Source: Gemmatimonadota bacterium
Lineage (GTDB): Bacteria > Gemmatimonadota > Gemmatimonadetes > Gemmatimonadales > Gemmatimonadaceae
Length of the DNA: 64,000 bases
NCBI GenBank assembly: GCA_016712265.1
Contig: JADJRJ010000030.1
Location: forward strand, 1,240,001 to 1,304,000
Direction: 5' to 3'
Shown here: in pieces, positions 8,470 to 16,257 of the stretch
How positions within the stretch are numbered: position 1 is the stretch's first letter
How the letters are laid out: every line of letters begins with the position of its first letter
Program-made: the position numbers and the translations under genes
The notes under the pieces: generated by a model
Database searches by the model: none
Seen by the model: only the letters and a program-made list of their open reading frames with translations
What the model was told of the DNA's origin: nothing

Positions 8470-9668
8470 CGCGGGTGCTCGCCCTCATCCCGGCACGCGG
8501 CGGGTCCAAGTCGATCCCGCGCAAGAACGAGCGGAGCTTTCTCGGGCATCCGCTCCTCGCCTGGAGCATCGCTGCGGCACGGGACGCGTCCGCGGTGGAT
8601 CGTGTGATGGTCTCCACGGACGACCCGGCGCTCCGCGCGACGGCCCTTGCGCACGGTGCCGAGGCGCCATTCCTCCGGCCCGCGGCGCTCGCCGCGGACG
8701 ACACCCCGGACTTTCCCGTGGTGCATCACGCCATGGCCTGGCTCGCCTCGGAAGAAGGGTACCAGCCCGACCTGGTCGTCCAGGTTCGGCCTACCTCTCC
8801 CGTGCGCCCTCGTGGCCTCATCGACGAAGCGATTGCGGCGCTGCACGCCGCCCCACATGCCGACTCCTTGCGGGTCGTGACCCCCTCGGGGGAGAACCCA
8901 TACAAGATGTGGCGCATGGCGGACGGCCGGCTCGTCCCGCTCGTGCCACACGAAGGGCGCGAGGCGTGGAACATGCCGCGCCAGGCCCTCCCGCCCACCT
9001 GGTGGCAGACCGGGCACCTCGACGTCATCCGCCGTCGCACCATTGAGCAGGGATCGTTGACCGGGCATTGCATTATCCCGTTGGAGGTCGAGCGGCGTTT
9101 TGCCGTGGACATCGACACGCCGGACGACTGGGCGCACGCCGAAGTGGTGGCGAGGCGCCTCGCGGACGTGATCGTCCGGCCGCGCCCGCCGCGCGCACAG
9201 CTCGTCGACGTTCAGCTGGTCGTGCTCGACTTCGATGGCGTGATGACCGACAACACGGTGTGGGTGGGCCCGGATGGCGTCGAGACCGTCCGGTGTTCGC
9301 GGGCGGACGGGCTGGGGCTGGCCATGTTGCGACAGGCAGGCATCCCGGTCGTCGTGTTGTCCACCGAGACGCACCCCGTGGTCACTGCCCGCTGTCGCAA
9401 GTTGGACATTCCGTGCCAGCAGGGACTGGCCGACAAGGGCGCTGCGCTGCGGGATCTCGCGACGGCGCGCGGCGTATCCCTGGACCATGTGCTCTTCGTC
9501 GGCAACGACAGCAACGACGCCGCGTGCCTCGCGATGGCCGGGCTGGCGGTGGTGCCCGCGGACGCACACCCGGCGGTCCTGCCGCACGCGGACTGGATCC
9601 TCGCGCACCCGGGCGGCGCCGGCGCCGTTCGCGAACTCTGTGACACACTTCTGGAGGCCCGTCAATGA
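8463..9668 (+). CDS. CMP-nonulosonate (acylneuraminate) cytidylyltransferase fused to KdsC-like HAD phosphatase
   Basis: 401 aa with two domains. Residues 1-230 are a cytidylyltransferase of the NeuA/KdsB class: the nucleotide loop IPARGGSKSIPRKN (9-22), QVRPTSPVR and VDIDTPDDW. Residues 248-400 are a HAD-superfamily domain of the KdsC type: DFDGVMTD (D256, D258) and VGNDSND (from G347). The same order is found in vertebrate CMAS; in bacteria the phosphatase is more often separate. If active, the HAD half would remove a phosphate from a nonulosonate 9-phosphate before CMP activation (inference). GTG 8463 lies within the SDR gene, and the stop overlaps the neuB start (ATGA). Both sets of catalytic residues look intact. 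Confidence 0.9.
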   Translation: MVTRVLALIPARGGSKSIPRKNERSFLGHPLLAWSIAAARDASAVDRVMVSTDDPALRATALAHGAEAPFLRPAALAADDTPDFPVVHHAMAWLASEEGYQPDLVVQVRPTSPVRPRGLIDEAIAALHAAPHADSLRVVTPSGENPYKMWRMADGRLVPLVPHEGREAWNMPRQALPPTWWQTGHLDVIRRRTIEQGSLTGHCIIPLEVERRFAVDIDTPDDWAHAEVVARRLADVIVRPRPPRAQLVDVQLVVLDFDGVMTDNTVWVGPDGVETVRCSRADGLGLAMLRQAGIPVVVLSTETHPVVTARCRKLDIPCQQGLADKGAALRDLATARGVSLDHVLFVGNDSNDAACLAMAGLAVVPADAHPAVLPHADWILAHPGGAGAVRELCDTLLEARQ

Positions 9669-10588
9669 GGACCGTTCCTGCTCGCACCGTACACATCGGC
9701 CCGCAGCTCGTCGGCGATGATCAACCGTGCTTTGTGATCGCGGAAATCGGCATCAATCACAATGGACAGCTCGACCTGGCGTTCCAACTCATTGATGCCG
9801 CCATCGCCGCCGGGTGCAACGCCGTCAAGTTCCAGAAGCGCACCCCGGAACGCTGCGTCACGGCTGAACAGGCCGGGCAGATGCGCCAAACGCCGTGGGG
9901 CTACATCTCGTATCTCGAGTACCGCCACAAGGTCGAGTTCGACCGCGACGCCTATGAAGCCATCGACCGGTATTGCCGGGAGCGCGGCATCGCGTGGTTG
10001 GCCTCCTGTTGGGATGAGCCATCGGTGGACTTCATCGAAGCGTTCGACCCCCCAGCCTACAAGGTGCACTCCGCCGCCATCACCGACGGCCCCCTGCTCC
10101 GTCGCCTACGCGCCACGGGTCGACCACTGATCGTGTCAACAGGCATGTCCACCATGGGACAGATCGACGCCGCCGTCGCCTTGTTGCGTCCCCGCCCGCT
10201 GGTGCTGGTGCATGCCACCAGTGCGTATCCGTGCGCGCTCGATGAGTTGAACTTGCGCATGATTCCTGCCCTGCGGCACCGTTTCCCGGATCCGATTGGC
10301 TACTCGGGACACGAGGTCGGCATCCCGACCACGGTCGCCGCCGTCGCACTCGGCGCCTCGGTCGTCGAACGCCACCTCACGCTGGATCGATCCATGTGGG
10401 GCAGCGATCACGCGGCATCGGTGGAACCGGGCGGATTCGATCGCATGGTGAAATACATTCGCTCGGTCGAAGCCGCACTTGGCGATGGCGTCAAGCGCGT
10501 CTACGAGAGCGAACGTGCCCCGATGGCCCGACTGCGTCGATCTTTCGTGCTCGAAGACGTCTCCCCTGACCTGGCCGCGACCGCGTAG
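9665..10588 (+). CDS. NeuB-type nonulosonic acid synthase lacking the SAF domain
   Basis: A 307-aa (beta/alpha)8 enzyme that condenses phosphoenolpyruvate with a hexose or hexosamine to form a nine-carbon keto-acid. Signatures: FVIAEIGINHNGQ near the N-terminus, NAVKFQKRTP, STGMST, VHATSAYPC, GYSGHEVG and ERHLTLDRSMWGSDHAAS. Typical NeuB is about 340-350 aa with a C-terminal antifreeze-like SAF domain; here the protein stops soon after MARLRRSF, where SAF would begin, so that domain is absent. ATGA overlap with the cytidylyltransferase-phosphatase gene makes the pair a unit. Together they imply synthesis and CMP-activation of a sialic-acid-like surface sugar. Confidence 0.9.
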   Translation: MRTVPARTVHIGPQLVGDDQPCFVIAEIGINHNGQLDLAFQLIDAAIAAGCNAVKFQKRTPERCVTAEQAGQMRQTPWGYISYLEYRHKVEFDRDAYEAIDRYCRERGIAWLASCWDEPSVDFIEAFDPPAYKVHSAAITDGPLLRRLRATGRPLIVSTGMSTMGQIDAAVALLRPRPLVLVHATSAYPCALDELNLRMIPALRHRFPDPIGYSGHEVGIPTTVAAVALGASVVERHLTLDRSMWGSDHAASVEPGGFDRMVKYIRSVEAALGDGVKRVYESERAPMARLRRSFVLEDVSPDLAATA

Positions 10589-10598
10589 GAGGTTCCCG

Positions 10599-11501
10599 AT
10601 GCCCGCGTCCCCCTTCACGGACAGCGCCCCCGCGGTCACGGCCGAGGCCCGCGCCGCGTTCGATCGTGACGGCTTCACCGTAGTCCGAGGGTTGCTCGCC
10701 CCCGACGAGGTGGAGCACTACCTCCGGTTGCTGGAAGCGCGCTCGGGAAGGCGTCGCACCGATCCCCCGGCAGCGCGTGGTTGGACCGTTCCCGATGGCG
10801 TGTCCCGCCACGCCGAGTTCTGGCCCCTCATCTTTCACCCAACCCTGCTCGCCACGGTCCGTGGGCTGCTCGGCGCCAACATCCGCTTCCTCCAGCACAC
10901 CGACCTGCACGTCGGATTCTCCTCATTCAACTGGCATCGCGATTCGGTCGCCCGAGCGCTGGGTGTGGGACCCGACTGGGATGAGTCTGACGCCCCGTAT
11001 CGACTCGTGCGGGTCGGGATGTACCTCCAGTCATCTGGAGGTGGCTTCCGGCTGGGCCTCGTCCCCGGCACTCACCGACCCGGCGATCCACGGGCACGCG
11101 CGGCGCGCAAGGCGGTGGAGCGCAAGGCGGGGATCTGGAGCCACGTGCGGCGCCTGGTCACCGGCAAGGTCCCGGACGTTCCGGGAGCGGCCTGGATCCC
11201 CGCTGGAGCAGGTGACGCGGTCATCTTTGACCCTCGCGTGCTCCATACCGGGACCCCGGTCGATGGTCCCAAGTATTCGGCATTCCTGGCGTACGGAATC
11301 CCCAATCGCCACTTCGAGGCGCATGCGCGCTACTATCGTTTCGAGCGCTCTGACCTGATGTACGGCCATCTCGATGACCGCCTGATCGCGGAGCTGGGAG
11401 ATCGCGACCTCTATCATGCGGTCAGGGAGGGGCGCGTCGAGGAGGCGTCGCGGCCCGGGGTGGCGGAGCGGCTGGTCATGAAGGGACAGCGCCGAAGGTA
11501 G
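10599..11501 (+). CDS. Phytanoyl-CoA dioxygenase (PhyH) family protein
   Basis: 300 aa, an Fe(II)/2-oxoglutarate-dependent oxygenase fold. The metal facial triad is visible as H113-x-D115 in FNWHRDS and H216 in RVLHTGT. ATG 10599 is chosen because TAGGAGG ends 6 bp before it and overlaps the neuB stop. Last gene of the nonulosonic acid operon, so it may hydroxylate the sugar or an attached group; family members also act on lipids and natural products, so this is inference. Confidence 0.85.
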   Translation: MPASPFTDSAPAVTAEARAAFDRDGFTVVRGLLAPDEVEHYLRLLEARSGRRRTDPPAARGWTVPDGVSRHAEFWPLIFHPTLLATVRGLLGANIRFLQHTDLHVGFSSFNWHRDSVARALGVGPDWDESDAPYRLVRVGMYLQSSGGGFRLGLVPGTHRPGDPRARAARKAVERKAGIWSHVRRLVTGKVPDVPGAAWIPAGAGDAVIFDPRVLHTGTPVDGPKYSAFLAYGIPNRHFEAHARYYRFERSDLMYGHLDDRLIAELGDRDLYHAVREGRVEEASRPGVAERLVMKGQRRR

Positions 11502-11549
11502 GCCAGCGTCGGGTGAACGCTTGAGGTGCGTTGCGCGTAATGCCGAATT

Positions 11550-14276
11550 GTGCCCTCCTCATGCTTCCTCTCCCGCTTCGCCCGCCTCGCACTGTGCGGA
11601 GGGCTGTTCACCACGGTCGTGTCAGCGCAGGACTCCACGGCATCGGGGAGCCGCCGGTCCTTGCGGGCCTCAACCGCGGCCGCGCTCACGCTGGACGGTC
11701 GTATCGACGAGGCGGCCTGGGCCAACGCCGAGATGGCCACGGCGTTCACCAACCGGGAACCAGTCGAAGGCGTTGCCGCGAGTGAGCGCACCGAGGTGCG
11801 CGTCCTCCTGGACGAGACGTCCGTCTGGGTCGCGGCACGTTTGTACGACCGGGAGCCGGGCACCATCGCTCGCCAGGTCGTGCGGCGTGACCAGGACTCG
11901 CAAGCCGACTACTTCGAGGTTGGTTTCGACTCCAACAATGATCGTCGCACCGGCTTTCTCTTTCGCGTGAGTGCGGCGAATGTGCAGCGCGACGAGTACG
12001 TCTTTGATGACAACGAGCGCGACCGTGCCTGGGATGCCGTCTGGGGATCCGCCGTCACCGTGGACTCGCTGGGCTGGGTGGCGGAACTGCGCATTCCCCT
12101 GTCCCAGTTGCGCTTTCGTGCCAGCGAGACCCCGCAAGCGTGGGGCGTGAACTTCGTTCGGCGGCGCGTACGCACCAACGAGGAATCGCATTTCCAGCTG
12201 GTGTCGCGGTTGCAGCGCGGCATCGTCTCCCAGTTTGCGACGCTGACCCAGGTCGTGGCACGCAGTGCGCGGCGCCTGGAGCTCCGTCCGTACGCGTTAG
12301 GCTCGGTCTTTCGCGGAACCGCGGAGGCGGGGAACCCCTTCAAGACTGGCCGCGATAACGGGTCGCGCGGTGGACTTGACGTGCGATTGGGCCTCGGCGG
12401 ACAGTTCACGCTCGATGCGACCATCAATCCGGACTTCGGGCAGGTCGAGGCGGATCCGGCCATCATCAACCTCACCGCCTTCGAGCAATTCTTCGAGGAG
12501 CGGCGGCCGTTCTTCGTCGAGGACGCCAAGATCTTTGACTTCACGCTCTCTGGCGGACGCAACCGCCTGTACTATTCGCGCCGACTTGGTCGATCGCCGC
12601 GCGGGAGTGCGCCGAGTGGAACCCTGTTTTCCGACGTACCGTCCGCCACGAATATTCTCGGCGCAGCCAAGCTGACCGGGCGCACCCAACGCGGGATGTC
12701 GATCGGTGCCCTGGCGGCCATCACCGAGGATGCCGATGCCCGTGCGTTCCTCGGCGACTCCGTGCCGACGCAGAGCTACCTCGTGGAGCCGCGGGCCGGC
12801 TTTGGCGTGCTCCGGGTGCGACAGGATTTCAATGGTGGCGCGTCCACGATCGGTGCCATCGGGACGGCACTGCGACGCGACCTCCCGGAGGATGGCACCT
12901 TTCGATTCCTCCCGACGAGCGCGGTGAACGGCGGCATCGATTGGGAGCACCAGTGGATGAACCGCGAGTGGGCGTTCTTCGGATATTTCTCCGGCAGTCA
13001 TGTGCGAGGGGACTCGGTCGCCCTGCTGCGCATCCAGCGCGCCAGCAACCACTTCTTCCAGCGGCCGGACGCGCGGATGCTCGGGGTGGACTCCACGGCA
13101 ACCAGCATGTCCGGATTCGACTGGCGCATGACGCTCGACAAGCGTCGCGGGCGGCACTGGACCGGCTCGGCGTGGGCGGCGCAAGTCTCGCCCGGATTCG
13201 AGATCAACGATGTCGGCTTCAGCACGCGCCAGGAAGTGCTGGACGGCGGCGTGCGAATTTCGTATCGCGAGATCGTTCCCAACCGGGTGCTCCGCTCCTA
13301 CAACGTCAACGTCAGCACCTTCCACAACTGGAGCCACGACGCCGTGGCCGGGCGTTTTTCACCCGGTGCATGGGGACGGGCCCACGTCGGCGGGTCGGTG
13401 AGCGTGCAGGGGAACGTCGAGTTCCTCAACTTCTGGCGCGTCGAAAGCAATGTCTCCTATCGACCGGAACTGGTGGACCGCAGCGGGACCCGTGGCGGGC
13501 CACTGATGCTGAACCCGCGCTCGATCGAGGGACGGCTCTCGTTGAATACCGATCGTCGCAAGGCGCTCAACCTCCGTCCAGGGATCAACCTCGAGACCGG
13601 GGCGATGGGCGTCGGCAGCGAAGCCAGCGTGAGCCTGGGGATCGGCTGGCGACCGAACGCGCGTATTGAGCTGGACGTTGAACCCCGGTACCAACGATCC
13701 ACCATCGGTGCACAATATGTGGCGACCAGTACAGCCCTGCCCTTCGCCCCGACCTTTGACCGCCGCTACCTCTTTGGTGAAGTGGCGCGGCGCGAGCTGA
13801 GCTTCCAGACCCGGCTCAACGCGGCCTTCTCTCCCACGGCGTCGTTTCAGCTCTTCGCACAGCCCCTCCTCTCCTCGGGAGACTACTCCAACTACAAGCA
13901 GCTGCTCTCGCCCCTGTCGTTCGACTTCGAGACGTTCGCCGAAGGTGCCCCTCCCCTGGTCGCAGGGGGAGCCACGTGTCGCGGGGGCCGCACCTGCGCG
14001 GACGGCGCGGATCAGCGGCTATTCGACTTCGACGGCGACGGGGTGACTGACTTCACGGTGGCCGAGCAGGACTTCAATGTGCGATCGCTGATCGGGAACG
14101 CCGTGTTCCGCTGGGAGTATCGTCCGGGTTCGACGATGTTCCTCGTCTGGCAACGTCGGCAGCGCAGCGAACTGGTGCGCGGGGATTTTTCCGCCCGCCG
14201 CGACTTTGCGGAGCTGTGGCGGGCGCCCACGGACAACACCTTCCTCCTCAAGTTCAGCTACTGGTTCCCGCTCTAA
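11550..14276 (+). CDS. DUF5916 family exported protein with N-terminal CBM9-like domain
   Basis: 908 aa from GTG 11550. An N-terminal signal sequence (RLALCGGLFTTVVSAQ) is followed by a CBM9/DOMON-like beta-sandwich (about residues 45-210; LTLDGRIDEAAWANA, VWVAARLYD, ELRIPLSQLRF). The rest is a long DUF5916 region with beta-strand-rich, aromatic-ended segments and a terminal FSYWFPL, as in outer-membrane barrels. VEADPAIINLTAFEQFFEERRPFFVE is the most characteristic stretch of the family. Function of the family is not established. It is likely an outer-membrane protein and follows the nonulosonic acid operon by 48 bp. Confidence 0.85.
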   Translation: MPSSCFLSRFARLALCGGLFTTVVSAQDSTASGSRRSLRASTAAALTLDGRIDEAAWANAEMATAFTNREPVEGVAASERTEVRVLLDETSVWVAARLYDREPGTIARQVVRRDQDSQADYFEVGFDSNNDRRTGFLFRVSAANVQRDEYVFDDNERDRAWDAVWGSAVTVDSLGWVAELRIPLSQLRFRASETPQAWGVNFVRRRVRTNEESHFQLVSRLQRGIVSQFATLTQVVARSARRLELRPYALGSVFRGTAEAGNPFKTGRDNGSRGGLDVRLGLGGQFTLDATINPDFGQVEADPAIINLTAFEQFFEERRPFFVEDAKIFDFTLSGGRNRLYYSRRLGRSPRGSAPSGTLFSDVPSATNILGAAKLTGRTQRGMSIGALAAITEDADARAFLGDSVPTQSYLVEPRAGFGVLRVRQDFNGGASTIGAIGTALRRDLPEDGTFRFLPTSAVNGGIDWEHQWMNREWAFFGYFSGSHVRGDSVALLRIQRASNHFFQRPDARMLGVDSTATSMSGFDWRMTLDKRRGRHWTGSAWAAQVSPGFEINDVGFSTRQEVLDGGVRISYREIVPNRVLRSYNVNVSTFHNWSHDAVAGRFSPGAWGRAHVGGSVSVQGNVEFLNFWRVESNVSYRPELVDRSGTRGGPLMLNPRSIEGRLSLNTDRRKALNLRPGINLETGAMGVGSEASVSLGIGWRPNARIELDVEPRYQRSTIGAQYVATSTALPFAPTFDRRYLFGEVARRELSFQTRLNAAFSPTASFQLFAQPLLSSGDYSNYKQLLSPLSFDFETFAEGAPPLVAGGATCRGGRTCADGADQRLFDFDGDGVTDFTVAEQDFNVRSLIGNAVFRWEYRPGSTMFLVWQRRQRSELVRGDFSARRDFAELWRAPTDNTFLLKFSYWFPL

Positions 14277-14458
14277 TCGCGGGCGGTGTCACGAGACGAT
14301 ACGCCCGGCGTGATCCGCTGATCCAACACGTTACGGCCCTTACACTTGCGGCTCGCGCACCTCGCGAAACACTGACGCGTTTCCGCCGATTTCCGGACGG
14401 CGCTGACTGACTCCCGCGGCCACATTGCGGCTTCCAGGCTCATCTCACGGAGGCCCCC

Positions 14459-16039
14459 ATGAAGCACCGACCATTCCTTGTCGCCAGCGTGTGCACCACC
14501 GCGCTGTTCGCGTGCAGTACCGACACCGATCGCGTCGTAACGGACCGTCTGATGGCACCCGAGGCCCCCTTGGCCGACGTCGGCACGCTCGCGACAGCGA
14601 CCACGGCGTGGTACCAGTCGCCCGGCGGCGTGGCGGTCGCCAACGATGCGGCCGACAACGTGTACACCGCGTACTGGGACTACAATCCGGCTGGCGACAT
14701 CTACCTGACGAAGCGTGACGCGAACGGCGCCCTCCTGTGGGAGGTGCGCTATGACAACACGGACAATACCCGTCACGAGGTCGCGACCTGGGTCGAGACG
14801 GATCCGAGTGGCAACGTTTTCGTGAGTGGCACGATCCGGTCCGGTTACTCCAACCCGGTCAACGCGAACAGCGTGCTCATGAAGTTCTCGCCCAGCGGCG
14901 CGTTGCTCTGGCGCCAGGTGTTTGGCGCGCCGTTCGATGGGTCGTCGACACGCAAGGTGCTCGTGGATGCCAGCGGGGCGGCCTATGTCTTTGGCCTCGG
15001 CATCTCGCCGACCGGGCCGCGCACCTCGATCCGCAAGTTCCTGCCTAACGGTTCCACGGACTGGACCTGGTTCGATCCGGCGGGCATCGGCGCACCCCAC
15101 AACGTCAAGTGGGGCGCGGATGGCCACCTCGTCGTCGCTGCGCGGGCGCTCTTCGGGAGCCTCAACGGCTTCACCAAGGTCGACCGCAACGGCAATACGC
15201 TGTGGACGCTTGCGGGGGTGCAGAGCCTCACGGTGGGCGATATCGCGGGTGATGCCGCCGGGAATTCCTACCTCATCAACGGGAACTACACGACTGGCTC
15301 CGGAAGCTTCCTCCGCAAGTTCGGCCCCAGCGGCGTGCAGCTATGGCAGCGTGGCAGTCCCGTCGGTGGCCAACGCGTGGAGGTCGGGACCGATCATGCA
15401 CCGGTGGTCGCCGGCTATCCCGCCGGGAGCTTTGGCGCCGCCTTTACCAAGTTTGACTCCAACGGCAACCTGCTTTGGACGAATCTTGACGCCGATGGCC
15501 CGTCGCACAGCCTCCTCGCCCATGGCATGCTGATGTTGGATGCATCGAACAACGCGTACCTCGCGGCGAGCAACATGTCGCAGATGGGGGTGGTAAAGGT
15601 GCTCGGGTCAACGGGGGCGGCCGACTGGACACTGCTCATCCCGTTTGGGTATGCCGTGGATCTCGCCTTTGGCCAGCAAGGAAGGGTGTTCGTCACCGGT
15701 GGGGGAACGGTGGCACGCATTGACCAGCAAGCCGCACCGCCGCCGCCGGTGAACACGCCGCCCGTCGTCACGATCACGGCAACCACGGCCACCACCATCC
15801 CCGTCGGCGGCACCTTCGGCGTCCAGGCGACGCTGGTCGATCCGGATGCGGGCGACGGGCCCTGGCCGTACGTGTGGCGATGGAACACTGGGAAGACGAC
15901 CGGGACCTGGACGGCCCCCGGCACTCTCAGTGCGACCCGTGCCTACACGCGCGCCGGCACCTACCGCGTAGCGATGGTGGTCACCGACGCGCGCGGGGCG
16001 ATCGATACCTCGAACGTGATCCGCGTGACGGTGCGGTAG
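14459..16039 (+). CDS. Lipoprotein with propeller-like repeats and PKD-like C-terminal domain
   Basis: 526 aa. GGAGG at 14449-14453 sets the ATG at 14459. The lipobox LFAC places the acylated cysteine at residue 19. Residues 50-410 contain about seven repeated segments of the type (F/V)xxxGxxLW (ALLWEVRYD, GALLWRQVF, NTLWTL, VQLWQRG, NLLWTN), a SBBP/beta-propeller style. Residues 425-526 form an Ig-like/PKD-type domain (TPPVVTITAT, YTRAGTYRVAMVVTDARG). Probably a surface or periplasmic binding protein; no enzymatic motif seen. A strong hairpin follows. Confidence 0.8.
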   Translation: MKHRPFLVASVCTTALFACSTDTDRVVTDRLMAPEAPLADVGTLATATTAWYQSPGGVAVANDAADNVYTAYWDYNPAGDIYLTKRDANGALLWEVRYDNTDNTRHEVATWVETDPSGNVFVSGTIRSGYSNPVNANSVLMKFSPSGALLWRQVFGAPFDGSSTRKVLVDASGAAYVFGLGISPTGPRTSIRKFLPNGSTDWTWFDPAGIGAPHNVKWGADGHLVVAARALFGSLNGFTKVDRNGNTLWTLAGVQSLTVGDIAGDAAGNSYLINGNYTTGSGSFLRKFGPSGVQLWQRGSPVGGQRVEVGTDHAPVVAGYPAGSFGAAFTKFDSNGNLLWTNLDADGPSHSLLAHGMLMLDASNNAYLAASNMSQMGVVKVLGSTGAADWTLLIPFGYAVDLAFGQQGRVFVTGGGTVARIDQQAAPPPPVNTPPVVTITATTATTIPVGGTFGVQATLVDPDAGDGPWPYVWRWNTGKTTGTWTAPGTLSATRAYTRAGTYRVAMVVTDARGAIDTSNVIRVTVR

Positions 16040-16065
16040 TCGCCAACGACACGGGTCGAAGGCAC

Positions 16066-16100
16066 CGAGGGGGACGAGCCGTTGCGGCTTGTCCCCCTCG
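16066..16100 (+). terminator. Strong intrinsic-type hairpin between the lipoprotein and SusC genes
   Basis: A 16-nt stem (16066-16081 with 16085-16100) with a TTG loop, one G-T pair and no bulge; the best hairpin in the window. Little T-tract follows. Confidence 0.8.
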
Positions 16101-16257
16101 TCTCGTCAGGCACCTCGACACTGCTCGTGTCACCATCCCGTCCGCTCGTCCCGCGCGCCTAGGTGTTCCGTCCGGGTCACGTGTGATTGCAGTGCCGCCA
16201 TCCGCGGCCGCGTGGCATCCCCCATGTCCCGCGCACTCCACACACGGGAGCTGTCCC

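Noticed and set aside
6747..9665. Long minus-strand open frames opposite the Gfo/Idh, SDR and cytidylyltransferase genes
   Set aside because: Complementary-strand artefacts of GC-rich codon use; no recognisable protein.
14277..14458. Hairpin CGGGCG...CGCCCG after the DUF5916 gene as a terminator
   Set aside because: Six-bp stem with a 16-nt loop is too weak to call.
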